Shown here: in pieces, positions 22,406 to 31,648 of the stretch
Layout: each line of letters begins with the position of its first letter
Position numbering within the stretch: the stretch's first letter is position 1
Assembly (NCBI GenBank): GCA_934476455.1
Contig: CAKSNY010000010.1
Coordinates: forward strand, 1-61,643
Direction: 5' to 3'
Length of the DNA: 61,643 nucleotides
Origin: an uncultured Clostridia bacterium
GTDB lineage: Bacteria > Bacillota > Clostridia > UMGS1883
Position numbers and translations under genes: made by a program
Notes under the pieces: generated by a model
What the model was told of the DNA's origin: nothing
The model's input: only the letters and a program-made list of their open reading frames with translations
Databases searched by the model: none

Positions 22406-24496
22406 ATGTTCAGAACTTTTGAAACAGAGTTTTGCGGCCGCCCGCTTATTGTGGAAACGGGCAAAATGGCTCTTTTGGCAGGCGGAAGCTGCCTTGTACG
22501 ATACGGCGAAACGGTTGTTCACGCAACCGCAACGGCTTCTGCAAAGCCGCGTGACGGGATCGACTTTTTCCCGCTTTCGGTAGATTATGAAGAAAAGCTT
22601 TATTCCGTGGGCAAAATCCCCGGCAGCTTTCTTAAGCGTGAGGGGCGCCCCAGCGAAAAGGCAATTCTCGCTTCGCGCTGTATAGACCGTCCCATACGCC
22701 CGCTCTTCCCCAAGGATTTGCGCAACGACGTTTCCGTTGTAACAACCGTTATGAGTGTGGATCAGGACAACGACCCCGTTATCACCGCAATGATAGGTGC
22801 GTCAATTGCAATAAGCATTTCCTCCGCACCGTTTAACGGACCGATTGCGGGCGCAACTGTAGGTCTTGTGGACGGCAAAATTGTTGTAAACCCCACTGCC
22901 GAGCAGCGCAGCCGCAGTGAGATGTTTTTAACAATTGCCGGTACAAAGGAAAAGGTAAATATGATAGAAGCCGGCGCAAACAGCGTTTCCGAGGACGATA
23001 TGTTCGAGGGAATAATGAAAGCGCATAAAGAAATTTCCAAGATTTGCGAGTTTATAGAGGGCATACAAAAGGAAATCGGCAAGCCCAAGTTTGAATACGA
23101 GCATATTGTTGTTCCCGAAGAGCTTTATAACGACGTAAAGGAAATTGCAATAGATAAGGTTCGGGCTGCACTTGATACCGACGACAAAAATATTCGCGAA
23201 GAAAACCTTAAGGATGTTTACAGCTTTGTTTACGAAGCGCTCGGCGAAAAGTACCCCGATATGGAAGGCACAATTGATGAGGCGCTTTATAAGCTTCAAA
23301 AATACGTTGTACGCCGCTGGATTCTTGACGACGGAAAGCGTGTTGACGGCAGAAAGCTTAACGAAATCCGTCCTCTTTCGGCAGAGGTCGGCTTGCTTCC
23401 CAGAACACACGGCAGCGGTATGTTTACAAGAGGGCAGACGCAGGTTCTTACAACCTGTACCCTCGGTATGATATCGGAAGAGCAGCTGCTTGACGGTATC
23501 GATGAAGAAGAAACAAAGCGCTACATTCACCACTACAATTTCCCGTCCTATTCCGTTGGTGAAACACGTCCCAGCCGCGGTCCCGGGCGCAGAGAGATAG
23601 GTCACGGCGCACTTGCCGAAAAGGCACTTGTTCCGGTTATTCCCTCAAAAGAGGAATTCCCCTATACAATACGTATGGTTTCCGAGGTGTTAAGCTCCAA
23701 CGGCTCTACCTCACAGGGCAGCATTTGCGGCAGCACGCTTGCTCTTATGGACGCGGGCGTTCCCATAAAGGCACCCGTTGCCGGAATTTCCTGCGGACTG
23801 GTAACAGAGGGCGAGCGTTATATTACAATGGTTGATATACAAGGTCTGGAGGACTTTTTCGGCGATATGGACTTTAAGGTTGCCGGCACAAAAGAAGGTA
23901 TTACGGCAATACAGGTTGACATTAAGATTGACGGTCTCAGTCCGGAAATAATACGCGAAGCGCTTGAAAAAACGCGCGAGGCGCGCCTTAAAATACTTGA
24001 CGAGTGTATGCTTCCGTGCATATCCAAGCCGAGAGCGCAGCTTTCAAAATATGCACCCAAAATTGCTACCACAACCATTGACCCCGAAAAAATACGCGAT
24101 GTAATAGGCAGCGGCGGAAAGGTTATTCAGAAAATTGTTGCCGAAACAGGTGTTAAGATTGATATCGAGGATGACGGAACGGTGTTCTTCGCATCTACCG
24201 ACGCAGACGCGCAGGCGCGCGCAATCAAAATCGTGCGCGGTATCGCCGGCGATGTTGAAATAGGCGATGTATTCACCGCAACCGTAACACGGATTATGGA
24301 TTTCGGCGCATTTGTAGAGTATCTTCCCGGAAAGGAAGGGCTTGTTCATATAAGCAAGCTTGATAACAAGCGTGTTGAAAAGGTTACCGATGTTGTAAAC
24401 GTCGGCGATGTGATAAACGTTAAGCTTGTTGAAATAGACCGTATGGGCAGATACAATTTCTCCCGCAAGGATGCGCTTCCCTCCTCCGAAGAATAA
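22406..24496 (+). CDS. pnp: polyribonucleotide nucleotidyltransferase (PNPase)
   Basis: A 696-aa phosphorolytic 3'-5' exoribonuclease, the normal length. Order: two RNase PH-like domains (first with GREGRPSEKAILASRCIDRP, second with THGSGMFTRGQTQVLTT and SSNGSTSQGSICGSTLALMD), a KH domain near 555-610 (IGSGGKVIQKIVAETGVKID) and an S1 domain at the end (GDVFTATVTRIMDFGAFVEY). It acts in mRNA decay, usually with the degradosome. ATG 22406 follows TTTGGAGG. A hairpin (24504-24538) follows the stop. Confidence 0.98.
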   Translation: MFRTFETEFCGRPLIVETGKMALLAGGSCLVRYGETVVHATATASAKPRDGIDFFPLSVDYEEKLYSVGKIPGSFLKREGRPSEKAILASRCIDRPIRPLFPKDLRNDVSVVTTVMSVDQDNDPVITAMIGASIAISISSAPFNGPIAGATVGLVDGKIVVNPTAEQRSRSEMFLTIAGTKEKVNMIEAGANSVSEDDMFEGIMKAHKEISKICEFIEGIQKEIGKPKFEYEHIVVPEELYNDVKEIAIDKVRAALDTDDKNIREENLKDVYSFVYEALGEKYPDMEGTIDEALYKLQKYVVRRWILDDGKRVDGRKLNEIRPLSAEVGLLPRTHGSGMFTRGQTQVLTTCTLGMISEEQLLDGIDEEETKRYIHHYNFPSYSVGETRPSRGPGRREIGHGALAEKALVPVIPSKEEFPYTIRMVSEVLSSNGSTSQGSICGSTLALMDAGVPIKAPVAGISCGLVTEGERYITMVDIQGLEDFFGDMDFKVAGTKEGITAIQVDIKIDGLSPEIIREALEKTREARLKILDECMLPCISKPRAQLSKYAPKIATTTIDPEKIRDVIGSGGKVIQKIVAETGVKIDIEDDGTVFFASTDADAQARAIKIVRGIAGDVEIGDVFTATVTRIMDFGAFVEYLPGKEGLVHISKLDNKRVEKVTDVVNVGDVINVKLVEIDRMGRYNFSRKDALPSSEE

Positions 24497-24503
24497 AAAA
24501 TAT

Positions 24504-24545
24504 AAGCTGCGGCGCGCCTTAACGGCATTCCGCAGCTTTAATATT
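24504..24545 (+). terminator. terminator after pnp
   Basis: Stem AAGCTGCGG / CCGCAGCTT (24504-24512 with 24530-24538), then TAATATTT. A weak T-run and only 12 nt to the next ATG region, so partial read-through into the M16 peptidase gene is likely. Confidence 0.6.
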
Positions 24546-24556
24546 TGGTGATGTAA

Positions 24557-25789
24557 ATGAAAAAACTGCACTGTCTGTCTAACGGAATACGCCTGGCATA
24601 CGAATACGTGTCGTATTCCAAAAGCGTAAGCGTGGGCGTATGGGTACGCGCCGGCAGTATGTACGAAAAAGACAACGAAAGCGGCATAAGCCATTTTACA
24701 GAGCATATGCTTTTTAAAGGCACCCATAACCGCACAGCCGCAAAAATCGCACAGGAAACAGATTGTATGGGCGGGCATATCAACGCCTACACCGAAAGGG
24801 ATCACACCTGTTATTATACGCGCACACCCGCCCAGTATATCGGGCGCGCGCTCGATATATTAAGCGATATGTACTTTAATTCGCTTTTTTCCGAGGACGA
24901 TATAGCCACAGAGCGCAGCGTTATAGAAGAAGAAATAAATATGTACGAGGATTCACCCGAGGACGCCGCCTTAGAAGGGCTTTTGGCAAACGTCTGGCGT
25001 GAAAGCCCGCTCGGGCGGGACATAGCAGGCAGCATACAAAGTGTGCGTGCAATAAAAAGGGGCGATATGCTTTCATATATGAAACGCAGATACACCCCCG
25101 AAAACACCGTTTTATCGGTTGCCGGCTTTTTTGATGAGGATATGCTTTTAAAGCTTTGCGAAAAATACTTTTGCCGCGGCGAAAACAGCAGCCTTCAGAA
25201 TGTTTGCGCGCCGCAATTTTTCGGGGGCGAATACCGCCGCAAAAAAGATACCGAGCAGGCGCATATTTCCATAGGTTTTGAAGCGTTTTCGCTTTTTGAT
25301 AAACGAATATATGCGCTGTCGCTTTTAAATACTATCTTAGGCGGCAGCACCTCAGGCAGGCTTTTTCAGTCGCTCAGGGAAAAAAGCGGGCTGTGTTACA
25401 GCATATATTCGTATACCTCCCTTTTTACAAGCACCGGAATTATGGGGATATATGCCGGGCTTTCCCCGAAAAACATTTGCGCGGCGCGAAAAAAAATTGA
25501 AGATGAAATCGAAAAAGTATGCACGCACGGCGTATTTATGCACGAGCTTATACGGGCGCGCAGCATACTTAAATGCGGTATAATTATGGACAGCGAAAGC
25601 ATAGAATCCAAGATGAGCTCCAACGGTAAAAATATTCTTTTTTTGGGGCGCTTTCGCGGCGATGAAGAAATATTAAATGAATTTTCGGCAGTAACCCGAA
25701 ACGATATAAAGCAAATTGCAAACGAGGTATTTAAAAACGGCAAAAAGGCTGTTTTTATACTTGGCGGAGGTGTTGAAAATGGCAAATGA
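24557..25789 (+). CDS. M16 family zinc peptidase (processing-protease-like)
   Basis: A 410-aa protein with the inverted zinc motif HFTEH (His46, Glu49, His50) and the downstream Glu region RSVIEEEINMYEDSPEDAAL. The C-terminal half has the second M16 fold with LNTILGGSTSGRLFQSLREK and the Arg/Tyr site GLCYSIYSYTSLF. Similar proteins near pnp are annotated as MlpA/YmxG. ATG 24557 follows TTGGTGATG. murF starts 11 nt before its stop. Substrate unknown; likely cytosolic. Confidence 0.92.
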   Translation: MKKLHCLSNGIRLAYEYVSYSKSVSVGVWVRAGSMYEKDNESGISHFTEHMLFKGTHNRTAAKIAQETDCMGGHINAYTERDHTCYYTRTPAQYIGRALDILSDMYFNSLFSEDDIATERSVIEEEINMYEDSPEDAALEGLLANVWRESPLGRDIAGSIQSVRAIKRGDMLSYMKRRYTPENTVLSVAGFFDEDMLLKLCEKYFCRGENSSLQNVCAPQFFGGEYRRKKDTEQAHISIGFEAFSLFDKRIYALSLLNTILGGSTSGRLFQSLREKSGLCYSIYSYTSLFTSTGIMGIYAGLSPKNICAARKKIEDEIEKVCTHGVFMHELIRARSILKCGIIMDSESIESKMSSNGKNILFLGRFRGDEEILNEFSAVTRNDIKQIANEVFKNGKKAVFILGGGVENGK

Positions 25790-27134
25790 AATAAATCTTA
25801 CCCTAAAGGAAATAGCAGATTGCTGCGGCGGAAAATTTTTGGGCGACGGCAGCGCTCTTGAAAAAAAGATTACAACCGTCGTAATAGACAGCAGAAAAGC
25901 CGTACAGGGAAGCCTGTTTATTGCGATAAAGGGCGAAAATACGGACGGCGGAAATTATATACCCGCCGCAGCGGAAAACGGCGCGCTGTGCGCAGTATCC
26001 CAAACCCCGCGCACCGGTTTTTGCTGCATTGTTGTTTCCGATCCCGTAAAGGCTCTTCAGGATATTGCGGCATATTACAGAAGCAAGCTTAACATTACGG
26101 TTGTCGGAATTACGGGAAGCGTAGGCAAAACAACCACAAAAGAGGTTGTTGCAAGCGTTCTTTCCACAAAGTACCGCGTTATAAAGACAGAGGGTAATTT
26201 CAATAACGGGCTTGGGCTGCCGCTCAGCATACTTTCGATAAAGCCCGATACAGAGGTTGCCGTAATTGAAATGGGAATGAATCATTTCGGCGAGATGAGC
26301 CTGCTTACCTCAATCGCCCGCCCGACAATGTGTATAATGACAAACATAGGCATAAGCCACATCGAAAACCTCGGTTCGCGGGAAAACATACTTAAAGCAA
26401 AGTGCGAGATATTTGAATGTATGCCCCCCGCCGCAAGGTGCATTTTAAACGGGGATGACGACCTTCTCATAACTATTGAAAGGCCCAACAAATGCCTGTA
26501 CGGCTTTGACCGAAAAAACGATGTGTATATTGAAAGCTTTTTGGAAAAAGGGTTTGAGGGAACTGTTTTCTCGGTTTCTCTTTTCGGCGAACATTTCGAC
26601 TGCTCCATTTCCCTTCCCGGGCGGCACGTGCTTTTTGCCGCAATGGCGGCGATGGCGGCGGGCAGTTGGCTCGGTCTTACACACGACCAGCTTGTAGACG
26701 GTATATTCTCTGCGCGCTCGATAAGCGGCAGGGCAAACGTTATCCATACCGACAAATATACACTTATCGACGATTGCTACAACGCCGCGCCGGACTCTGT
26801 AGAATCCGGAATAGATTTGCTTGTTAAAAGCGACGCAAAGCGCAGCGTATGTATTTTAGGCGATATGGGCGAGCTTGGAGACACCGCCGCGCCTATGCAC
26901 CGCCGTATAGGCGAGCATGCCGCAACCGAGCGTGTCGGGCTTTTAATCGCTATAGGCGCTCTTTCAAAGAATACGTATGACGGCTGCGTGCAAAACGGCG
27001 GGAACGCCGTATATTTTGAAAATATGGATGAGTTTTTAAAGGAAAAAGACGCTCTTCTTCTTCGCGGCGACACAATACTTATAAAAGCCTCGCACTTTAT
27101 GAACTTTAACAAAATAGTTGAAGCCCTTATGTAA
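25779..27134 (+). CDS. murF: UDP-N-acetylmuramoyl-tripeptide--D-alanyl-D-alanine ligase
   Basis: A 451-aa Mur ligase; ATG 25779 (MANEINLTLKEIADCCGG) follows GGCGGAGG inside the end of the M16 gene, and the longer frame at 25716 is rejected. N-terminal substrate domain with DSRKAVQGSLFIAIKGENTDG, P-loop GITGSVGKTTTKEVVAS near residue 110, and C-terminal DDCYNAAPDSVESGIDLL and ILGDMGELGD motifs typical of MurF. It adds D-Ala-D-Ala to the cytoplasmic muropeptide. Overlap with the peptidase gene implies coupled translation. Confidence 0.95.
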   Translation: MANEINLTLKEIADCCGGKFLGDGSALEKKITTVVIDSRKAVQGSLFIAIKGENTDGGNYIPAAAENGALCAVSQTPRTGFCCIVVSDPVKALQDIAAYYRSKLNITVVGITGSVGKTTTKEVVASVLSTKYRVIKTEGNFNNGLGLPLSILSIKPDTEVAVIEMGMNHFGEMSLLTSIARPTMCIMTNIGISHIENLGSRENILKAKCEIFECMPPAARCILNGDDDLLITIERPNKCLYGFDRKNDVYIESFLEKGFEGTVFSVSLFGEHFDCSISLPGRHVLFAAMAAMAAGSWLGLTHDQLVDGIFSARSISGRANVIHTDKYTLIDDCYNAAPDSVESGIDLLVKSDAKRSVCILGDMGELGDTAAPMHRRIGEHAATERVGLLIAIGALSKNTYDGCVQNGGNAVYFENMDEFLKEKDALLLRGDTILIKASHFMNFNKIVEALM

Positions 27135-27137
27135 ATA

Positions 27138-27380
27138 GCGTGTCGATTTTATCGACACGCTTCAAGCCGAAAGCTCGCTTTCGGAGCTTTCGTTTGAGAA
27201 CAAGGGCTTTCGCTCGCGCGGCGCTCACCGCGCCAGCCCTTGCAGGGAGCGGTTTTTGCGGTACACGCCCGCGAAAACCGCGTTTTTTACGTCAGAGGGG
27301 ATTTCCCCTCTGACAACTCCCCAAATTCTCGAATTTTCAGTTTTTCGACAGTCTGCCACCGCCCATTGGGCGGTGATTTT
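27138..27380. other. hairpin cluster between convergent murF and cls
   Basis: The 246-nt gap holds at least five inverted repeats: GCGTGTCGAT stem (27138-27160, murF terminator candidate), CCGAAAG stem (27167-27184), a nested CAAGGGCT / AGCCCTTG structure (about 27201-27242), GCGGTTTTTGCGG / CCGCGAAAACCGC followed by T6 (about 27249-27290, the best plus-strand terminator), GTCAGAGGGGA / TCCCCTCTGAC (27291-27314) and CACCGCCC / GGGCGGTG followed by T6 (27358-27382). No gene is seen. Confidence 0.6.
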
Positions 27381-28910
27381 TTACATTAAAGGAGCAAAAA
27401 TTCTTAATAATGCGTTCAGTAATTTCCGTAAAGGATGAATATTGTCACATTCTTTTGCGGTTATCGCGCGGCATTTTTTCAGCGTATCGTTAAAATCGCT
27501 TAAAACCGCGTCAACCACGGGCGAATCCATAAACCATGCGCCGCATTCAAAATGCAGGTACAAGCTGCGGTAATCAAGGTTTATGCTGCCCACTGTTGCC
27601 GCAGCGCCGTCGCAGCAAAATGTTTTCCCGTGGATAAACCCGGGGGTATACTCATATATTTTCACGCCGCTTTGAATAAGCTCTTTATAATAGCTGTAGG
27701 CGACCGCGCGGGCATACCAGTGGTCAATATTCCGCGGGCATATTATCTTTACATCTATGCCGCTTGCCGCGGCATTTGTCAGTGCAAATGTCATTTCATG
27801 GTCTAATATAAGGTACGGTGTGGTAATATAAACAAATTTTTCCGCCTTGTTTATCATATCCATATAAAGGTACTCGCCGGTTTGGTATTTGTCCTGCGGC
27901 ATATCCGAATACGGCATAACAAATCCCGTTTTTCCGTAATTCTCCCACTTCTGCGGCTCATAGCTTTTTATGTTTGGCTTTTCGCCCGTTATTATGCACC
28001 ACATATCCATAAACATCATTGTAAAGCTCATCGCCGCCTGTCCCTTTACCATAACACCCATATCCTTCCAATGCCCTTTGTCATAACCTTTGTTTATATA
28101 TTCGTCGGCAATGTTTATCCCGCCCGTATAGGCGGTCTTTCCGTCTATGGAAACAATTTTTCTGTGGTCACGGTTGTTTTGAAGTGCTGAAAGGAACGGC
28201 ACAAACGGGCTGAAAACGCGGCATTTTATGCCCAGCGCCTGCATTTGCTGCGGAAAAGAGCGCGGCAGAAGCGTCATACTGCCCATACCGTCGTATATAA
28301 TGCGCACATCAACGCCCTCTTTTGCTTTTCGTTTCAGGATATTAAGTATCGACTGCCACATAATACCGTCTGCCAGGATAAAAAATTCCATAAAGATGTA
28401 CTTTTGCGCCTTTTCAAGCTCGGAAAGCAGCGATTTTAAAAACTCCTCCCCCACGGGGAAATATGTTGTGTCCGCACCGCCGTATGCCGCAAGATGCGAA
28501 ACATTGTTCACATACCTTACGGCTCCTTTAAAGCGGGCGTCCGTCTGTGCAATCTCCGAAAGCGTTTTTTCCTGCTGGGGATACGGCGCGGTGGTTTCAC
28601 ACTCCAGCTTTTTCAGGCGTGTAAAAAACCTTTTCGTATTCGTTTGCCCCATAATAAACAGGTAAAGAAACCCTCCTATAAGCGGAAACAGCAAAATCGG
28701 TATTATCCACGCTATCTTATACACAGGGTTTGAATGGCGGTTCATAATAATTATCACAACAGCAAAGCTTATTATCTTAAGCGCTATGTCAATATATATA
28801 AAATATTCGCTCAGGCGCATCACAAACCACACCAAAAGCGCCGCCTGTGCAATCAGCAGCAGGCTTACAATTACCAGCTGGCTGAAAAGCACCTTTAATA
28901 ACTTGCGCAT
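27381..28910 (-). CDS. cls: cardiolipin synthase (phospholipase D family)
   Basis: A 509-aa membrane enzyme joining two phosphatidylglycerols to cardiolipin. Two N-terminal transmembrane segments (about 10-35 and 42-80) precede two PLD domains with HKD motifs: NRDHRKIVSIDGKTAYTGGI and FIHGKTFCCDGAAATVGSIN. Length is normal for ClsA-type enzymes. Start ATG 28910 follows AAGGGAGG. It is transcribed alone, convergent with murF across the hairpin cluster. Confidence 0.95.
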   Translation of the reverse strand: MRKLLKVLFSQLVIVSLLLIAQAALLVWFVMRLSEYFIYIDIALKIISFAVVIIIMNRHSNPVYKIAWIIPILLFPLIGGFLYLFIMGQTNTKRFFTRLKKLECETTAPYPQQEKTLSEIAQTDARFKGAVRYVNNVSHLAAYGGADTTYFPVGEEFLKSLLSELEKAQKYIFMEFFILADGIMWQSILNILKRKAKEGVDVRIIYDGMGSMTLLPRSFPQQMQALGIKCRVFSPFVPFLSALQNNRDHRKIVSIDGKTAYTGGINIADEYINKGYDKGHWKDMGVMVKGQAAMSFTMMFMDMWCIITGEKPNIKSYEPQKWENYGKTGFVMPYSDMPQDKYQTGEYLYMDMINKAEKFVYITTPYLILDHEMTFALTNAAASGIDVKIICPRNIDHWYARAVAYSYYKELIQSGVKIYEYTPGFIHGKTFCCDGAAATVGSINLDYRSLYLHFECGAWFMDSPVVDAVLSDFNDTLKKCRAITAKECDNIHPLRKLLNALLRIFAPLM

Positions 28911-28968
28911 AACAAACCTCCCTTTTAATACCGTATAAGACTTACAAAATTATATTTTTCCCGGCAAT

Positions 28969-30375
28969 CTAATACAAAAAATTTGCCGTGTGCGTTAAGT
29001 CATCCCACTGAACGGCAGCTCCCACTGCTTCCGCCAAAACGCGTGCCGAAACAAGTGTTGTATCGTTTATAACAAGCGGCGGTGCAATTGTCGGGTTTAA
29101 AACGCCGTTTGTATAGATGCGCCCGTCGGGGAAAATTTCCACAACCTTATCCGAAATGGCCGCCTTTACAGCCTCGTTTTCCTTGTCATAGGAAACATTC
29201 CACCCGATAAGCTCCATTACGGGGCGCAGGGGAATATATGTGCGGTCGTAATATATCACCGGCGGCATATTGTCAAAAAATACCTCCTGCGAATTTACCT
29301 TAACATATACCTCTTCGCTGTAGCTTATCCCGTGCGAAACAGCGTAATAGTACGGATATTGATATTTGTTTCCCGTAATTATAAGCCTTTCACACCCCGA
29401 AAAGGCATATTCGTCAATCCATTCGACAGAATCGGGAATATTTACAAGGCTAAGCCTTTCACACCCGGAAAACGCCATCGAATCTATATACAAAACCGAA
29501 TTGGGAATTCTGAGGCTGCGCACAGTATCGTTTTCCATAAACGCACCTGCGCCGATTCCCGTAATACCGCCCGGAAGGGTTACGTGCTTTTCCCCTCCCT
29601 TATATGATATTAAAATTCCGTTCACCGTGACAAAGGGTTCTTTAAAATTGTAAAGCCACGCCGTATCGTCAAAAGCACCTGTGCCGATATATGAAACGGT
29701 TGTCGGTATGTCTATCGCGGAAAGGCTGTAGCAGTGTACAAACGCGTTTTCGCCTATTTCGCGAAGCCCTGCGGGAAGCGTTACGCTTTCAACATTTGTG
29801 TTATATGCAAACGCCCCTGCCGATATATTGGTAATCCCCGCGGGCACCGTAACGTGCTTTTCGCTGCCGTTATATTTTAAAAGCGTTGTTTGCCCCAAAA
29901 TTACAAATTCCTCGCTTGAGGAGGTATACCACGGTGTGCCGGAAAAAGCCGTCGGCTCGATTTCTGCGGGCTGACCGGCAAAGCTTACCTTTTCAAGGGC
30001 GCTGCACCCCGCAAACGCGCGCGCACCGACGTAGGAAACCGTCTGACCTATGCTTACGCTTTTAAGAAGCGTGCATCCCTCAAACGCGCTCTCCCCTATG
30101 CGCACAATCCCATCGGGAATGGTAAGGGTTGTAAGCGTCGGCGAAGACGAAAACGCCCCGTCGCCTATTGCATTTACGGCATACCCGCCCAGCGTAACGG
30201 GTATTGTCACATCCTTGGGGTCGCCGGCAAACGCCGTTATCGTTCCCGTGCTTTTATCAAAAAAGTAAAGCACGTTCCCCGATTTATACACCGGTATGCG
30301 CGGTGCGGCGCTTATATTTACGGCGCAAAACAGCATACAAAATGCCAAAACAGCCGCGCTTATTTTTTTAAACAT
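28969..30375 (-). CDS. secreted leucine-rich-repeat (BspA-like) protein with stalk domain
   Basis: A 468-aa exported protein; ATG 30375 (MFKKISAAVLAF) is preferred, with GAGGTGAG upstream. Signal peptide to about residue 25 (ending NISAAP). Residues 55-345 are LRR_5-type repeats (for example VNAIGDGAFSSSPTLTTLTI and SYVGARAFAGCSALEKVSF). The C-terminal 120 residues match the copper-amine-oxidase N-terminal or stalk domain: YYDRTYIPLRPVMELIGWNV and TTLVSARVLAEAVGAAVQWD. It is probably a surface adhesion or wall-bound protein. It is transcribed divergently from the amidase gene. Confidence 0.88.
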   Translation of the reverse strand: MFKKISAAVLAFCMLFCAVNISAAPRIPVYKSGNVLYFFDKSTGTITAFAGDPKDVTIPVTLGGYAVNAIGDGAFSSSPTLTTLTIPDGIVRIGESAFEGCTLLKSVSIGQTVSYVGARAFAGCSALEKVSFAGQPAEIEPTAFSGTPWYTSSSEEFVILGQTTLLKYNGSEKHVTVPAGITNISAGAFAYNTNVESVTLPAGLREIGENAFVHCYSLSAIDIPTTVSYIGTGAFDDTAWLYNFKEPFVTVNGILISYKGGEKHVTLPGGITGIGAGAFMENDTVRSLRIPNSVLYIDSMAFSGCERLSLVNIPDSVEWIDEYAFSGCERLIITGNKYQYPYYYAVSHGISYSEEVYVKVNSQEVFFDNMPPVIYYDRTYIPLRPVMELIGWNVSYDKENEAVKAAISDKVVEIFPDGRIYTNGVLNPTIAPPLVINDTTLVSARVLAEAVGAAVQWDDLTHTANFLY

Positions 30376-30434
30376 AAATCTCACCTCATAATAAAATATA
30401 AACCCATGTTACATTTTACACCAATGCGGCACTT

Positions 30435-30464
30435 TTGTCAAATCCGCATGTTTTGTCATATACT
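30435..30464 (+). promoter_or_regulatory. promoter of the amidase gene
   Basis: -35 TTGTCA (30435-30440), 18-nt spacer, -10 TATACT (30459-30464), only 20 nt before the TTG start, with AGGAGG between. Confidence 0.65.
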
Positions 30465-30483
30465 GTACAGGAGGTGTATTACA

Positions 30484-31221
30484 TTGCCTAATATATATCT
30501 TAGTCCATCAACACAGGAAAATAATATGTTTGTAAGCGGCGGCAGCGAAGAATATTATATGAATTTAATCGCAGACGCAATGGCGCCGTACCTGAGGTCA
30601 AGCGGAATAAGCTATACCCGCAATTTGCCGTCAATGACGGCGGCACAGTCGATAAAGCAGTCTAACGAGGGGCAGTATGCCCTGCATCTTGCCATTCACT
30701 CAAACGCTGCACCCGAGGGGCAGTACGGCTCCTATCGCGGAATAGACGTGTACTATTCCCCAAAAAGCGTAAACGGCAGGCGTGCAGCACAAATTTTTGC
30801 AAAAAATCTTAAAACGATATACCCTATCCCGTCAAAGGTTCGTGCGCTTACAACCCAAACAATAGGCGAGGTTACCCAAACCAAAGCCCCGGCGGTATTT
30901 CTTGAACTGGGCTATCACGATAACGAAGACGACGCCCTCTGGATAAAAGAAAATATAAACCGCATAGCGGCAAATCTTGTTCTGTCGCTTACGGAGTATT
31001 TTAACATTCCGTTTATAGAACCGGCACAGCCGAGGAGAGCATATGTAAACGTAACAAGCGGAAATCTCAACCTTCGCGAAAGGCCGTCCGTCACCTCGCG
31101 CGTGCTCAGGCGGCTGCCGGATAAAACCCCGCTTACCGTGCTCGGACAGTGGCAGGACTGGTACAGCGTGAACTACAACGGAATAATCGGCTACGTTCTC
31201 TCCGATTATGTAAGTTTTTAA
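30484..31221 (+). CDS. Amidase_3-type N-acetylmuramoyl-L-alanine amidase with SH3 domain, variant zinc site
   Basis: A 245-aa protein starting at TTG 30484 after a strong AGGAGG; the longer frame at 30406 starts upstream of the promoter and is rejected. The Amidase_3 fold is visible: SEEYYMNLIADAMAPYL, LHLAIHSNAAPEG (zinc His) and AVFLELGYHDNEDDALWI (catalytic Glu). The usual first zinc-ligand motif DPGHGG is replaced by YLSPSTQENN, so one His ligand is missing. A bacterial SH3 domain (SGNLNLRERPSVTSRVLRRL) ends the protein. No signal peptide. It may be a spore or wall hydrolase with altered metal binding, or a catalytically weak paralogue. Confidence 0.85.
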   Translation: MPNIYLSPSTQENNMFVSGGSEEYYMNLIADAMAPYLRSSGISYTRNLPSMTAAQSIKQSNEGQYALHLAIHSNAAPEGQYGSYRGIDVYYSPKSVNGRRAAQIFAKNLKTIYPIPSKVRALTTQTIGEVTQTKAPAVFLELGYHDNEDDALWIKENINRIAANLVLSLTEYFNIPFIEPAQPRRAYVNVTSGNLNLRERPSVTSRVLRRLPDKTPLTVLGQWQDWYSVNYNGIIGYVLSDYVSF

Positions 31222-31300
31222 AAATCAAGCCTTTACAAACTGCCGAAAAAAAGGTATTATAGTATACAGAAGAAATATCCTTTTAAAATGGGTGATATAA

Positions 31301-31648
31301 TTGAAAAAGGCTGATTTTGCCGGCGCTGCCTTTGCCGCTTTTTTGTTTTTAATATCGCTTTTCTTTATTCGCGGCGGAGATACTGCCGCAATATATATAG
31401 ACGGCAGGCTTTATAAATCCGTGCCGCTTTCTTCCGATATAACAATTCCCGTAAAAAGCGAATACGGCGAAAATACAGTCTGTGTAAAAAACAAAAGCGT
31501 GTATATTATAAACAGCAACTGCCCCGGCGGGCAGTGTATGCACGGCAAAATAGTATCCCGCGGACAAAGCCTTGTTTGTCTGCCGCACAGGCTCAGCGTG
31601 GTTATCGAAAACAATTCCCGAAAAAACGAAACGGACGTTATCTTATGA
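31301..31648 (+). CDS. NusG domain II-containing membrane protein
   Basis: A 115-aa protein starting at TTG 31301 behind GGGTGAT. An N-terminal membrane anchor (about residues 7-24) is followed by a NusG_II-type beta domain with AIYIDGRLYKSVPLSS and INSNCPGGQCMHGKIVSRG, ending with LVCLPHRLSVVIE; the two-Cys NCPGGQC loop is conserved in this family. Such proteins typically lie next to Gx/HepS-like transporters, as here: the next gene overlaps its stop (ATGA). Function unknown. Confidence 0.85.
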   Translation: MKKADFAGAAFAAFLFLISLFFIRGGDTAAIYIDGRLYKSVPLSSDITIPVKSEYGENTVCVKNKSVYIINSNCPGGQCMHGKIVSRGQSLVCLPHRLSVVIENNSRKNETDVIL

